Assembly (NCBI RefSeq): GCF_947488715.1 | Contig: NZ_CANLAG010000001.1 | Span: 372,001-436,000 of the forward strand | Source: an uncultured Tateyamaria sp. | GTDB taxonomy: Bacteria > Pseudomonadota > Alphaproteobacteria > Rhodobacterales > Rhodobacteraceae | Reading direction: 5' to 3' | Length of the DNA: 64,000 bases | In this document: positions 7,919 through 17,580 of the stretch, piece after piece | Layout of the letters: each line of letters opens with the position of its first letter | Position numbering within the stretch: the stretch's first letter is position 1 | The notes under the pieces: generated by a model | Database searches by the model: none | Seen by the model: only the letters and a program-made list of their open reading frames with translations | What the model was told of the DNA's origin: nothing | Translations under genes and position numbers: made by a program

Positions 7919-8824
7919 TCAGAGGTTGAACACCCGTGCGGGGTGCAACTCGCCCGCTTTGTAGCGGCCTACGGCCACTGGCACACCGTCGAGCGAGGCC
8001 CAGCATTCGTCGCCATATTCTACGTCTGATGCAAAAACCATGCCGGGGTTGCCGTTGCGCATGCGCACGGCGCCCTCGGGCGTGGCCTTGACCTCGGGCA
8101 GATCTGCCAGCCCTTCGGCGGTGGGGCGCAGGTGGGTGTCGAGCTCCGGCGTTTGGGCCATGGCCTCGATCCGGTCAAAGGTCAGGCCCTCGCTGGCCTC
8201 GAAGGGCCCCGACCAGATGCGGCGCAACTCGCGCACGTGGCCGTGACACCCGAGTGCGGCGCCCAAATCGCGCGCGATGGATCGGACATAGCCGCCCTTG
8301 CCGCAGATCATCTCCAGCTCCACGTGGTCGGCGTCGGGCCGGTCGGTCATTACCAGTTCCTCGACCCAGAGGGGGCGGGCGGCGATGTCGACGTCTTCGC
8401 CGTCGCGGGCGAGTTTATAGGCCCGCTGGCCGTCGATCTTGACGGCGGAGAACTTGGGCGGGACCTGCATGATGTCCCCGACAAAGGGGGCAAGCGCGTC
8501 CTTGATCTGGTCATCCGTGGGGCGCGCGTCTGAGGTTGCGATCACCTCGCCCTCGGCATCGTCGGTGTTGGTGGCCTGCCCCAGCCGCACGACAAATCGG
8601 TACGCCTTGAGCGCGTCGGTTATGTAGGGCACCGTCTTGGTCGCCTCACCCAGTGCGACGGCCAGAACACCGGTGGCATCGGGGTCGAGCGTCCCGGCAT
8701 GCCCGGCCTTTTTGGCCTGAAGCGCCCAGCGGACCTTGTTCACCACAGCGGTCGAGGTCAGCCCGGCGGGTTTGTCCACCACCAGCCACCCGGAAATATC
8801 GCGCCCTTTGCGTGTGCGGCCCAT
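7919..8824 (-). CDS. truB: tRNA pseudouridine(55) synthase TruB
   Basis: A 301-residue enzyme that isomerises U55 in the T-loop of tRNAs. The N-terminus [14 protein letters not shown] and the catalytic motif [19 protein letters not shown] (catalytic Asp at about residue 47) are intact, as is the [12 protein letters not shown] segment and a C-terminal PUA-like part. It starts at the ATG at 8824, 53 bases after the phosphodiester-glycosidase-like gene, and is likely in one transcript with rbfA, its usual neighbour. Confidence 0.97.
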   Translation of the reverse strand: MGRTRKGRDISGWLVVDKPAGLTSTAVVNKVRWALQAKKAGHAGTLDPDATGVLAVALGEATKTVPYITDALKAYRFVVRLGQATNTDDAEGEVIATSDARPTDDQIKDALAPFVGDIMQVPPKFSAVKIDGQRAYKLARDGEDVDIAARPLWVEELVMTDRPDADHVELEMICGKGGYVRSIARDLGAALGCHGHVRELRRIWSGPFEASEGLTFDRIEAMAQTPELDTHLRPTAEGLADLPEVKATPEGAVRMRNGNPGMVFASDVEYGDECWASLDGVPVAVGRYKAGELHPARVFNL

Positions 8825-8877
8825 GTCGCCCCCGTTTTGCGTAAGGGCTGCCGCCTAGCGCAGCGCGCGCGGGCTTG

Positions 8878-9615
8878 TCAATCTGTGCGGTCGGTCACGG
8901 TGCCGACAATCGGCCCCATGGCAAAGCCGATGTCGCTGCGGTTCAGGTCGGGCGCATAGAGCCGCGAGATGTTGCCATCGAGAAAAAGGGCATTCGGCAG
9001 TTTCAGGTGATCGCGAAAGAGCCGCCCGAACTGGTGGAACGTCACGGTGGTGTTTGAAATGGCGAACACGGCGCGGGTGCCATCGGCGCTGGTGCCGACG
9101 CCGTTGCGCACATAGCGCGAGGTACTGTCGGGCAGGAACCGCGGGTGCAGATCTCCGTCGATCACCAGCATCGGCCCCGACTGGGTGGCGTAGGCGCAGG
9201 CGGGCGCCTCGCGTTGAAAGCGCAGCGTTTCGATCACGTCCGCGCGGCCCGGCCGGATGCAGAACACCCCATTGGGCAGCAGGCCGAAATTGCCGGGGCC
9301 TGCATTCGGGATGACGCGCATCAGTTCCGTGCCGTCCTCGACATAGTGTCCAACGGGCGCACGGTTGTCATGATACATGCCCGCGTTCATGGCAAAGCCC
9401 AGCGTCTTGTCCTCAGCCCGCAGGCTCCGGTCTACCGCGCCAAACTGGCCCAGCACATCGCCCGCCTCGTCATAGAGGAACAGGCGCAGGTCCTCGGTCG
9501 TCAGATCGACCTCACAGATGGTATAGCCAGTGCCGTCATGGCGCACGTTTTCGCATGTGGCGGCCCAGGCGGGGGCAGTCCATGCGATCAACGCCAGAAG
9601 GGCGGCACGTATCAC
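8878..9615 (-). CDS. Phosphodiester glycosidase family (NAGPA/DUF2233) secreted protein
   Basis: A 245-residue protein with a signal peptide ([18 protein letters not shown], cleavage after Ala about 18) and the phosphodiester-glycosidase fold signature: [19 protein letters not shown] near residue 75, [21 protein letters not shown] near 145, and a C-terminal LDGNISRLY. The family is named for the mammalian enzyme that uncovers mannose-6-phosphate; bacterial members act in the envelope on unknown substrates. Its ATG overlaps the rbfA stop by 4 bases, which indicates translational coupling to a ribosome-assembly gene. This pairing with rbfA/truB looks operon-based rather than functional. Confidence 0.85.
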   Translation of the reverse strand: MIRAALLALIAWTAPAWAATCENVRHDGTGYTICEVDLTTEDLRLFLYDEAGDVLGQFGAVDRSLRAEDKTLGFAMNAGMYHDNRAPVGHYVEDGTELMRVIPNAGPGNFGLLPNGVFCIRPGRADVIETLRFQREAPACAYATQSGPMLVIDGDLHPRFLPDSTSRYVRNGVGTSADGTRAVFAISNTTVTFHQFGRLFRDHLKLPNALFLDGNISRLYAPDLNRSDIGFAMGPIVGTVTDRTD

Positions 9616-10007
9616 GCTTCGGTGTCGCGGCGCACCGCGTCCTGGCCCAGCATGCGACGGGTGTCGTCCATGCGGTCAAAGGTCTCGTCCAGTTGGAAAC
9701 GCAGGTCAGGCGCGAATTTCAGCGCCAGCTTCTTGGACACGGCGCGGCGCAGCTCGCTCTTGTTGCGGGCGAGTAGTTTCAGCACCTCGTCCTGTCCCTG
9801 CCCGCCGAGGGGGAGGACATAGGCCGTGGCGATCTTGAGATCGGGGGAGGTGCGCACCTCGCCCACGGTGATGGACATGCGGTTGAGGTCGGGGTCATGC
9901 ACGTCGCCGCGCGCCAGCACCTCGGATAGGGTGCGGCGGATCAGTTCGCCCACGCGCAGTTGACGTTGCGAGGGGCCGGGGCCGTCATGGAATTTGTTCT
10001 TTGCCAT
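9612..10007 (-). CDS. rbfA: 30S ribosome-binding factor RbfA
   Basis: A 131-residue KH-like fold protein that binds immature 30S subunits and is needed for 16S rRNA 5'-end maturation. Family features are the basic N-terminus ([20 protein letters not shown]), the strand [21 protein letters not shown] and the helix [19 protein letters not shown], ending with a [17 protein letters not shown] stretch. The ATG at 10007 is preferred over one at 10016. It is the first gene of the minus-strand run rbfA - glycosidase-like - truB, divergent from dapB with 87 bases between. Confidence 0.95.
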   Translation of the reverse strand: MAKNKFHDGPGPSQRQLRVGELIRRTLSEVLARGDVHDPDLNRMSITVGEVRTSPDLKIATAYVLPLGGQGQDEVLKLLARNKSELRRAVSKKLALKFAPDLRFQLDETFDRMDDTRRMLGQDAVRRDTEA

Positions 10008-10094
10008 GTGACCCATCTAAGTCAGCGGCCCCCCTTTGCCAAGCGGGCCTGCGCGCGCTAGGACAGCGGGAAACCGCCAAAAGGGGTGAGGGAC

Positions 10095-10910
10095 ATGACA
10101 GAACTGCCGGGTATCGTGATTGCGGGTGCGTCGGGACGGATGGGCCAGATGCTGATCCGGTCGGTGATGGAAAGCGACAAGATGCGGCTGGTCGGCGCGC
10201 TGGAACGTCCGGGGCATGACTGGGTCGGGCAGGATGTGGGCGTGGCCATGGGCGGCGCTGCGCTGGGTGCGCAGGTCTTTGACGATCCGCTGGAGCCGAT
10301 GGCGCGGGCGCAGGCGGTGATTGATTTCACGGCACCCGAGGCCACGATTGCCCTGTCGAAGATCGCAGCACAGGCGCGGGCGGCGCATATCATCGGCACC
10401 ACCGGCATGACGGATGAGCAGATCGCACAGCTGGAACCCGCAGCGCGGCACTGCCCGATCGTGCGGGCTGGCAATATGAGCCTCGGCGTGAACCTGTTGG
10501 TGCAATTGACCAAACAGGTGGCCGCAGCGCTCGACGAGGATTTCGACATTGAAGTCATCGAGGCGCATCATCACCACAAGGTTGATGCTCCGTCTGGGAC
10601 GGCGCTGATGCTGGGTGAGGCAGCGGCTGCGGGGCGTGGCGTGGATCTGGCGCAAGTGCGCGATGCGGCGCGCGACGGGATCACCGGGGCGCGGACACGC
10701 GGCGATATTGGATTCTCCGTGGTGCGTGGCGGCGACATCGTGGGCGAGCATGAGGTGCTGTTTGCCGGGGCGGGCGAGCGGATTGTTTTGCGGCACATGG
10801 CGACGGACCGGGCGCTGTTTGCCAAGGGCGCGCTGCGCGCGGCACTCTGGGCGCAGGACAAGGTGCCGGGTGAATATGACATGCTGGATGTGCTGGGATT
10901 GAAGCGGTGA
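10095..10910 (+). CDS. dapB: 4-hydroxy-tetrahydrodipicolinate reductase
   Basis: A 271-residue NAD(P)H-dependent reductase of the diaminopimelate/lysine pathway. The N-terminal Rossmann motif [10 protein letters not shown] (residues 11-20) binds the nucleotide. [10 protein letters not shown] follows the central strand, and the catalytic signature [15 protein letters not shown] (about 157-170) holds the active His and Lys. Length is normal. The start at 10095 follows a GGTGAGGGAC ribosome-binding region. It is the first gene of the plus-strand stretch and diverges from rbfA. Confidence 0.97.
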   Translation: MTELPGIVIAGASGRMGQMLIRSVMESDKMRLVGALERPGHDWVGQDVGVAMGGAALGAQVFDDPLEPMARAQAVIDFTAPEATIALSKIAAQARAAHIIGTTGMTDEQIAQLEPAARHCPIVRAGNMSLGVNLLVQLTKQVAAALDEDFDIEVIEAHHHHKVDAPSGTALMLGEAAAAGRGVDLAQVRDAARDGITGARTRGDIGFSVVRGGDIVGEHEVLFAGAGERIVLRHMATDRALFAKGALRAALWAQDKVPGEYDMLDVLGLKR

Positions 10911-11029
10911 TCCGCTCAATTTGATGCATTGGGCACAATGATGTCGAAATTTTTCCCACGGAGTGAACCAAAGCGCCGGTAGGCTCGTAAGTGTTTGTAC
11001 GAGTGACACCAGTTGTGAGGTGCTTTGGA

Positions 11030-11383
11030 ATGCGTGTGTTTGTTTTGGCTGCGGTTGCGGCGATCTGTGCGGTGCCTGCGATGGCCGATTTGAAGAAGGT
11101 GGATGACCAGGGGCAGTTTGTGCAACTGGTCAAGGGCAAGACGCTGACCCGGCCACTGATCAAGCTGACCGTGACGCCGGATGGTCGGATCGAGGGCCGC
11201 GGCGCACGTTGGGATGTCGAAGGCACGTGGTCCTGGAAAGATGGGTATTTCTGCCGGGATCTGTTCTGGGGCGGAGATGCGCTGGGTTACAATTGCCAGG
11301 AAGTGCGCGCTACGGCAGACGGTCGGATCAAGTTCACGTCGGATCGGGGTGCCGGTGACAGTGCGATGTTCCGGTTGCGTTAA
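11030..11383 (+). CDS. Small secreted protein of unknown function
   Basis: A 117-residue protein with a clear signal peptide (MRVFVLAAVAAICAVPAMA, cleavage before DLKKV). The mature part reads as a small beta-rich domain: a repeated strand-turn pattern VTPDGRIEGRGARWDVEGTW, GYFCRDLFWGGDALGYNCQE and ADGRIKFTSDRG. Its two cysteines are about 17 residues apart and could form a disulfide in the periplasm. I do not recognise a characterised family. It lies 120 bases after dapB and converges with the DUF1674 gene. Confidence 0.7.
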   Translation: MRVFVLAAVAAICAVPAMADLKKVDDQGQFVQLVKGKTLTRPLIKLTVTPDGRIEGRGARWDVEGTWSWKDGYFCRDLFWGGDALGYNCQEVRATADGRIKFTSDRGAGDSAMFRLR

Positions 11384-11459
11384 GTCTGTTGGCTGACGCG
11401 CGTTTGCGTGCATGCGCACGCCAACGACGCCCCACCCACCATCCCTTTGGGCGGTGCTG

Positions 11460-11639
11460 TCAGAAGTCGACGGCGATGCCTTTTTTCTCCCAATCTCCGT
11501 AACGCACCGGTTCGGGGCCATCGCGGCCACCCAATTCGGTGGGAAGGTCGAGGTCCTGTGCCGCTTTGCGTCGTGCTTCGGCTTCGGCAAGGGCGCGTTT
11601 TGCGGCGGCTGGCAGGTCGTCGGGGGTCTCTTTGGACAT
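11460..11639 (-). CDS. DUF1674 / SDHAF4-like protein
   Basis: A 59-residue protein with the conserved C-terminal motif of DUF1674: ELGGRDGPEPVRYGDWEKKG then IAVDF. The eukaryotic members (SDHAF4/Sdh8) assist assembly of the flavoprotein subunit of succinate dehydrogenase. Alphaproteobacterial homologues are small and frequent, and a related role is plausible but inferred. The N-terminal half is a charged Ala/Arg/Glu helix. It starts at the ATG at 11639, 89 bases from the divergent rsmB. Confidence 0.85.
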   Translation of the reverse strand: MSKETPDDLPAAAKRALAEAEARRKAAQDLDLPTELGGRDGPEPVRYGDWEKKGIAVDF

Positions 11640-11728
11640 GGTTGCTTTCTCTCTGGTCTGACCCTTGATATACGCGCGGCTTCTGCCCCGGCAAGTCGGG
11701 TGCGACGAGATGCAAGGGAACCTCATTC

Positions 11729-12997
11729 ATGTCTGACATCGGCCTGCCTGCGCGGCGCAGTGCGATTTATCTGCTGGATCAGATCATGGGTGAGAGCAAG
11801 CTGATGGCTGAGGTGATCGGTGCGGGGGCCTTGGACCGTCTTGAGCCCGGCGACCGTGCGCGGGCCCAGCGGTTGGCCACGGAGACATTGCGCGGGATGG
11901 AGCGGGCCGACCGTATCCTGCAGAAACATCTGAGCAAGTACCCACCCCTGACCGTGCGCAATGCCTTGCGCATTGGCACCTATGAACTGTGTCAGGGTGA
12001 GGCGGCCCATGGTGTTGTGAATGCCATGGTCGGGATCATTTCCAAGCACAAGCGCTATGGCCACCTCAAGGGGTTGGTGAACGCCGTGTTGCGTAAAGTG
12101 GCGGACAAGGGACCGGAACAGTGGCCCGCCCTGCGTACCCCGCGCCTGCCCAAGTGGTTGCGCGCGCCTTTGGTCGACGCGTGGGGGCCGCAGGCCGTGT
12201 TGGCGATGGAGGCGGTCCAATTCACTGGCGCGCCGCTCGACCTGACGCCTAAGGGTGATGTGAACGCGGTGGCTGCTGCGGTGGGCGGTACGGTGCTGCC
12301 CACGGGGTCGGTGCGGCTGACCGATCCGGGGCAGGTGTCGAGCCTGCCGGGATTTACCGCTGGCGACTGGTGGGTGCAGGACGCAGCCGCCGCCATTCCC
12401 GCACGTGTTTTGGACGCGCAGCCGGGCGAAGCGGTACTGGACCTGTGCGCCGCACCGGGCGGCAAGACGATGCAACTGGCCGCTGCTGGCGCTACGGTGA
12501 CGGCAGTGGACATTTCCGCAGGACGCATGGAGCGGGTGTCGCAAAACCTTGTCCGCACAGGACTGACTGTGGACACGCAAGTGGCGGATGCCTTTGAACT
12601 GACGGGTGCCTATGATGCGATCTTGCTGGATGCGCCCTGTTCCGCAACGGGCACGATGCGGCGGCACCCTGATTTGCCCTTTGCCAAGGATGGCTCGGAG
12701 TTCGGCGCGCTGATGGACGTGCAGGCGCGGATGCTGGATCACGCGTTGGGCCTGTTGAAACCCGGCGGGCGGTTGGTGTTTTGCACCTGTTCGCTGCTGC
12801 CGGACGAGGGCGAGGTGCAGGTCGAAGAGGCATTGGAGCGCCATCCCGGTCTGTCGGTAGATCGCGCCGCACTGGACCGTCCCGGCATTGACCAGAGCTG
12901 GATCACCGAAGAGGGCGGACTGCGCCTGCGCCCGGACATGTGGGCGGACCAAGGTGGGATGGATGGGTTCTATGTCGCTTGCCTGCGCAAAAGCTGA
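11729..12997 (+). CDS. rsmB: 16S rRNA (cytosine-C5)-methyltransferase RsmB
   Basis: A 422-residue enzyme with an N-terminal NusB-like RNA-binding domain (about 1-140) and a Rossmann methyltransferase domain. S-adenosylmethionine motif I is LDLCAAPGGKTMQL (about 237-250). Motif IV is DAPCSATGT with a Cys at 304, and motif VI is FCTCSL with the catalytic Cys at about 354. It methylates C967 of 16S rRNA in the type enzyme. It heads a plus-strand run with the heparinase-like gene and purH, a gene order common in Rhodobacterales. Confidence 0.95.
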   Translation: MSDIGLPARRSAIYLLDQIMGESKLMAEVIGAGALDRLEPGDRARAQRLATETLRGMERADRILQKHLSKYPPLTVRNALRIGTYELCQGEAAHGVVNAMVGIISKHKRYGHLKGLVNAVLRKVADKGPEQWPALRTPRLPKWLRAPLVDAWGPQAVLAMEAVQFTGAPLDLTPKGDVNAVAAAVGGTVLPTGSVRLTDPGQVSSLPGFTAGDWWVQDAAAAIPARVLDAQPGEAVLDLCAAPGGKTMQLAAAGATVTAVDISAGRMERVSQNLVRTGLTVDTQVADAFELTGAYDAILLDAPCSATGTMRRHPDLPFAKDGSEFGALMDVQARMLDHALGLLKPGGRLVFCTCSLLPDEGEVQVEEALERHPGLSVDRAALDRPGIDQSWITEEGGLRLRPDMWADQGGMDGFYVACLRKS

Positions 12998-13072
12998 CGG
13001 GACCACGTGACTTGAAGGCGCGGTGCGGCTATGGTGCCGCCAAAGCGCCCAAGACGCACCGAGGCAGTCAGC

Positions 13073-14818
13073 ATGTCCACCCGATATGGGTTTTCCGAAC
13101 GAAAAGCGCGGTTCCTGAACCGTTGGCATGCCGCGCGCGCAACGCGGGCCAAGGCCGCGACTGCGTTCGTATCCGCGCCCGAGCCGCGCACCATCGGCAG
13201 TTTTGCCAAGGGGCGGCAACTGGTGGCGGGTAACTACCTGTTTGCGGGTGCGCTGATCGAAGCGCCCGATACCCCGATCTGGGATGTGGCCATGCCCGAC
13301 CGCGCCTTCGAGGACGCCGTGCACGGATTTGCCTGGATGGACGATCTGGCGGCGGTGGGCGACGTGTCCACACGGACGCTGGGGCAGACCTGGCTGTGGG
13401 GGTGGATTGACCGCTATGGCCGCGGACGTGGGCCGGGCTGGACACCGGACCTGACCGGGCGTCGCCTGATCCGCTGGATCAACCACGCGCTGTTTGTGCT
13501 GCGCGGACAGGATGCCGATCTGGCCGAGGCGTTCTATCGCTCGCTTGCGCAACAGACGGAATTTCTATCGAAACGCTGGCACGCAGCCCCGCCGGGGCTG
13601 TCGCGGTTCGAGGCGCTCACAGGGTTGATCTATGCCGGTCTGTCGCTCGAGGGCAAAGAGGCGCTGGCCCCGCCCGCCGTCACGGCACTGGCCCGCGAAT
13701 GTCGTGACCAGATCGACGAACAGGGCGGGTTGCCGACCCGCAATCCGGAAGAACTGCTTGAGGTGTTCACCCTGCTCACATGGGCGGCGGCGGCGCTTAC
13801 AGCTGCCGAACGCGAAGTGCCACAGGCGCATCTGGCCGCAATTGAACGCATCGCCCCGACCCTGCGCACCTTGCGGCACTCGGACGGCAGCCTTGCGCGG
13901 TTTCACGGTGGTGGGCGCGGACAAGAGGGGTGGCTGGATCATGCGCTGGCCGCATCCGGCATCCGCACGCGCCAACCGGACGGGTTGTCGATGGGCTATG
14001 CCCGGCTGAGCGCGGGGCGCACCAGCGTGATCATCGACGCGGCCACACCACCCGCACCCGAGGCCAGCCACAACGCCCATGCCTCGACGCTGGCCTTTGA
14101 GTTGACGTCGGGACGGCGCCCGTTGGTCGTAAACTGCGGATCAGGCATCAGCTTTGGCGCGGATTGGCGGCGTGCGGGCCGGGCGACGCCGTCGCATTCG
14201 GCCCTGTCGCTTGACGGCTATTCCAGCGCCCGCCTTGGGGATGCCGACCGCGCCACCGCGCGTGAAATTCTGATTGATGCCCCCGACCACGTCCCGATCG
14301 AGGTCAGCCATGCCCCGGACGGCCTGCGATTTCAGGGGGGGCACAATGGCTATGTCCAGACCCACGGCGTGACCCACGCCCGCCAGCTTGAGCTGACCTT
14401 TGACGGACGCGGCATGGCGGGCGAGGATATGTTGCTGGCGCTTGAGGACAACGAAAAGCGCGTGTTCGACAAGGTGATGGACGCCAAGAAACTTGGGGGC
14501 ATACCCTTTGACATCCGGTTCCACCTGCACCCGGAGGTGGACGCGGCCATCGATATGGGTGGCGCCGCCGTGTCCATGGCGCTCAAGAGCGGTGAGATCT
14601 GGGTGTTCCGCCATGACGGCACGCAAAACCTGTCGCTGGAGCCCAGCGTTTTTCTGGAAAAAGGCCGCCTGAAACCGCGTGCCGCTTTGCAAATCGTGCT
14701 GACGGGACGTGCGATGGATTATGCCACACGTGTGCGCTGGTCCTTGTCCAAGGCGCAGGAAACTGCCATGGGCATCCGCGACCTGAACCGGGATGAGCCC
14801 GGCGAGATCTACGAGTAA
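13073..14818 (+). CDS. Heparinase II/III-like family protein
   Basis: A 581-residue protein with an alpha-helical N-terminal toroid (residues about 40-330, rich in Trp: TWLWGWIDRYGRGRG) and a beta-sandwich C-terminal domain typical of heparinase II/III. The C-terminal domain holds SHNAHASTLAFELTSGRRPL and PSHSALSLDGYSSA. No signal peptide is seen, so it may act in the cytoplasm or by another export route. The polysaccharide substrate is unknown. The conserved position between rsmB and purH is characteristic of this bacterial group. The start at 13073 follows a GAGGCAG stretch; an upstream in-frame GTG/ATG region looks non-coding. Confidence 0.85.
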   Translation: MSTRYGFSERKARFLNRWHAARATRAKAATAFVSAPEPRTIGSFAKGRQLVAGNYLFAGALIEAPDTPIWDVAMPDRAFEDAVHGFAWMDDLAAVGDVSTRTLGQTWLWGWIDRYGRGRGPGWTPDLTGRRLIRWINHALFVLRGQDADLAEAFYRSLAQQTEFLSKRWHAAPPGLSRFEALTGLIYAGLSLEGKEALAPPAVTALARECRDQIDEQGGLPTRNPEELLEVFTLLTWAAAALTAAEREVPQAHLAAIERIAPTLRTLRHSDGSLARFHGGGRGQEGWLDHALAASGIRTRQPDGLSMGYARLSAGRTSVIIDAATPPAPEASHNAHASTLAFELTSGRRPLVVNCGSGISFGADWRRAGRATPSHSALSLDGYSSARLGDADRATAREILIDAPDHVPIEVSHAPDGLRFQGGHNGYVQTHGVTHARQLELTFDGRGMAGEDMLLALEDNEKRVFDKVMDAKKLGGIPFDIRFHLHPEVDAAIDMGGAAVSMALKSGEIWVFRHDGTQNLSLEPSVFLEKGRLKPRAALQIVLTGRAMDYATRVRWSLSKAQETAMGIRDLNRDEPGEIYE

Positions 14819-14833
14819 AGGACTGCTGCCAAC

Positions 14834-16417
14834 ATGACCGACCTGACCCCCGTGCGCCGCGCGTTGATTTCCGTATCCGACAAGACCGGGCTGGTGGAAT
14901 TTGCCACCGCATTGGCCGGTCACGGCGTGGAACTGCTGAGCACCGGGGGCACGGCGCGCGCCCTGCGCGAGGCCGGTCTGACGGTCAAGGATGTGAGCGA
15001 CGTCACCGGGTTCCCCGAGATGATGGATGGTCGGGTCAAGACGCTGCACCCGGTCGTACACGGTGGTCTGCTGGCGCTGCGCGACAATGACGACCATGTC
15101 GCCGCGATGGAGGAACACGGGATCGGCGCAATCGATCTGGTGGTGGTGAACCTCTATCCGTTCGAAGAGACCGTGGCCAAAGGTGCGGAATACGCTGAGG
15201 TCATCGAGAACATCGACATCGGTGGCCCCGCGATGATCCGGTCGGCGGCCAAGAATCATGGGTTTGTGAACATCGTCGTCGATGTGGCCGACTATGATGT
15301 CGTGCTGGCCGAGATGGCCGGGAACGACGGCCAGACCACCTATGCCCTGCGGCAGCGGCTGGCGCAGACGGCCTATGCCCGCACGGCGGCCTATGACACC
15401 GCCGTCAGCACGTGGATGGCCGCACAGGTGGAGGACACCCCGCGCCGACGCACCTTTGGCGGCGAACTGGCGCAGACGCTGCGCTATGGCGAGAACCCGC
15501 ATCAGGCGGCGGCATTCTATACGGACGGCTCGGCCCGTCCCGGCGTGGCCACCGCGACCCAGCATCAGGGCAAGGAACTGTCCTACAACAACATCAACGA
15601 CACCGATGCGGCGTTCGAGCTGGTGAGCGAGTTTGCGGGCAAAGGCCCCGCCTGTGCCATCATCAAGCACGCCAACCCCTGCGGTGTGGCAACGGGGGCC
15701 ACGTTGAAAGAGGCCTACTCCCGCGCCTTTGACTGTGACCGCACGTCGGCTTTTGGCGGGATCATCGCGCTGAATACCGAACTGGACGGCGACACCGCCC
15801 GCGAGATCACCGGCATCTTTACCGAGGTGGTCATCGCCCCTGCGGCAAGCGACGAGGCGCGCGAGGTCTTTGCCGCCAAAAAGAACCTGCGCCTGCTGAC
15901 CACCGATGGTCTGGCGGATGCGTCGGCGGCGTCGTTGGCCGTCAAACAAGTGTCCGGCGGGTTCCTCGTGCAGGATAAGGATGTGGGCCGGATCAGCGCC
16001 GATGACCTCAAGGTCGTGACCAAACGCCAGCCGTCCGAGCAGGAACTTGCCGATCTGCTCTTTGCCTGGACGGTCGCTAAACACGTGAAATCCAATGCCA
16101 TCATCTACGTGAAGGACGGCGCGACCGTTGGTGTGGGCGCAGGCCAGATGAGCCGCGTGGACAGCACCCGCATCGCCGCGCGCAAAGCACAGGATATGGC
16201 CGAAGCCATGGGCCTGCCCGCCCCGCTGACCCAAGGGTCGGTCGTGGCCTCGGACGCGTTCTTTCCCTTTGCCGACGGCCTGATCACGGCGGCGGAGGCA
16301 GGTGCCACGGCGCTGATCCAACCCGGCGGGTCGATGCGTGACGACGAGGTGATTGCCGCCGCAGACGAGGCTGGTCTGGCCATGGTCTTTACCGGCATGC
16401 GTCATTTCCGGCATTAA
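14834..16417 (+). CDS. purH: Bifunctional AICAR formyltransferase / IMP cyclohydrolase
   Basis: A 527-residue enzyme for the last two steps of IMP synthesis. The N-terminal IMP cyclohydrolase domain shows [22 protein letters not shown] and [15 protein letters not shown]. The C-terminal AICAR transformylase domain shows [14 protein letters not shown], the catalytic Lys-His in [11 protein letters not shown], and [18 protein letters not shown] near the end. Length and motifs are complete. It begins 15 bases after the heparinase-like gene and is followed at 7 bases by lspA. Confidence 0.97.
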   Translation: MTDLTPVRRALISVSDKTGLVEFATALAGHGVELLSTGGTARALREAGLTVKDVSDVTGFPEMMDGRVKTLHPVVHGGLLALRDNDDHVAAMEEHGIGAIDLVVVNLYPFEETVAKGAEYAEVIENIDIGGPAMIRSAAKNHGFVNIVVDVADYDVVLAEMAGNDGQTTYALRQRLAQTAYARTAAYDTAVSTWMAAQVEDTPRRRTFGGELAQTLRYGENPHQAAAFYTDGSARPGVATATQHQGKELSYNNINDTDAAFELVSEFAGKGPACAIIKHANPCGVATGATLKEAYSRAFDCDRTSAFGGIIALNTELDGDTAREITGIFTEVVIAPAASDEAREVFAAKKNLRLLTTDGLADASAASLAVKQVSGGFLVQDKDVGRISADDLKVVTKRQPSEQELADLLFAWTVAKHVKSNAIIYVKDGATVGVGAGQMSRVDSTRIAARKAQDMAEAMGLPAPLTQGSVVASDAFFPFADGLITAAEAGATALIQPGGSMRDDEVIAAADEAGLAMVFTGMRHFRH

Positions 16418-16424
16418 GGCGCGT

Positions 16425-16916
16425 ATGAAACTTCTCTGGATCTCTGCGGCTATCGCCTTTGTGCTCGATCAGGTGTCGAAATACCTGGTCATTCACGTCA
16501 TGGGCGTGTCCCAGTTCAAGCCCGTCGATGTGCTGCCGCCGATCCTGAACTTTCGCTATGGCGAGAACCGTGGCATCAACTTTGGCCTTTTGGGCGAGGG
16601 GACAAGCGTCTGGTTGCTGATTGCCATCGCCTGCGCGATCTGCGCGAGCGTACTGTGGTGGATGTGGCGGCACCCCCAGGGGGCCATTGCACGGATTTGT
16701 GCAGGTATGTTGATCGGCGGGGCGCTGGCCAACGTGCTGGACCGGGTGCTTTATGGCTTTGTCCTGGATTTTTTGAACATGTCCTGCTGCGGCGTCGACA
16801 ACCCGTTTGTGTTCAACGTGGCGGATATCTTTATCTTTGCCGGTGCCATCGGCCTTGTCTTTTTTGGCAAGGAAGGCGGATCGGGCAAAACGGGTGCGCG
16901 TAAAAAGGGCGCGTGA
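16425..16916 (+). CDS. lspA: Lipoprotein signal peptidase (signal peptidase II)
   Basis: A 163-residue inner-membrane aspartic protease that removes the signal peptide of prolipoproteins after lipidation. Four hydrophobic helices are visible. Conserved regions are FRYGENRGINFGLL and the two catalytic aspartates at about 115 (GFVLDFL) and 134 (FNVADIFIFAG). It starts 7 bases after purH, and is directly followed by a lipoprotein gene whose product is a substrate of this enzyme. Confidence 0.95.
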   Translation: MKLLWISAAIAFVLDQVSKYLVIHVMGVSQFKPVDVLPPILNFRYGENRGINFGLLGEGTSVWLLIAIACAICASVLWWMWRHPQGAIARICAGMLIGGALANVLDRVLYGFVLDFLNMSCCGVDNPFVFNVADIFIFAGAIGLVFFGKEGGSGKTGARKKGA

Positions 16917-16967
16917 CAACGCGGGCCAAGTTGCGATAATGCGGCCCGAACAAGGGAGAGACGTTCG

Positions 16968-17483
16968 ATGCGACTGATCGCGTGTGCCATGATTGCCGTG
17001 ACCCTGCTTGCCGCGTGCGAGAACAAGGGCCTGCGCCAGGTCACGTCGCGCGGCGAGGGGCCGGACGAGTTCATCATCGTGCCGTCCAAGCCGCTGCAAC
17101 AGCCCGAAAGCCTGACTGCACTGCCCACGCCGACGCCCGGCGGGTTCAACCGCACAGATCAACGCCCCCTCGAAGAAAGCGCCGCCGCATTGGGTGGACA
17201 GCGCACATCGCCCAACGCACCTGTGCCGGGGGCAGACGGTGCACTGGTCAACCACGCCAGTCGCTTTGGTCGCGAGGCCAATATCCGCGCCACATTGGCC
17301 GAGGCAGACGCCGCCTTCCGCAAACGTCAGGCCCGGTTCACACAGTTCCGCCTGATCCGCGAAGACTTCTATAACGAAGCCTACCGGCGCGAGTCGCTCA
17401 ATGCCGGGCGCACGGCACAACAGTTCCGCCGTGCGGGCATCCCGACGCCCAACGCGCCGCCATCCGGTCGCCGTCGCCGCTGA
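16968..17483 (+). CDS. bamF: BamF-like lipoprotein (DUF3035)
   Basis: A 171-residue lipoprotein with a type II signal peptide, lipobox LLAAC (lipidated Cys at about residue 17). The mature region starts ENKGLRQVTSRGEGPDEFII and then VPSKPLQQPESLTALPTP, the DUF3035 hallmark. In Caulobacter a DUF3035 protein is the BamF subunit of the outer-membrane beta-barrel assembly complex; the symbol rests on that. A charged helical C-terminus follows. It is 51 bases after lspA and precedes the periplasmic M16 peptidase pair. Confidence 0.8.
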   Translation: MRLIACAMIAVTLLAACENKGLRQVTSRGEGPDEFIIVPSKPLQQPESLTALPTPTPGGFNRTDQRPLEESAAALGGQRTSPNAPVPGADGALVNHASRFGREANIRATLAEADAAFRKRQARFTQFRLIREDFYNEAYRRESLNAGRTAQQFRRAGIPTPNAPPSGRRRR

Positions 17484-17580
17484 CCACGGGCGATCGGTTG
17501 CTCACAAACCCGCCAGCGCCGCTTGAAGCCGGGCGGGCGCACTGTATCTGTTGGTCAACCGACACAAGTCAGGAAATCTT

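Noticed and set aside
11404-11440. GTTGGC/GCCAAC and GCGTGC/GCACGC inverted repeats between convergent genes
   Set aside because: Could be a bidirectional terminator, but T-runs are missing on both strands.
11723-13552. A 609-codon minus-strand frame opposite rsmB
   Set aside because: Antisense to a gene with intact catalytic motifs; no recognisable fold.
14141-16414. A 757-codon frame on the minus strand opposite purH and the heparinase-like gene
   Set aside because: Antisense shadow with His/Gly/Arg-rich composition and no domain. The plus-strand genes are complete.
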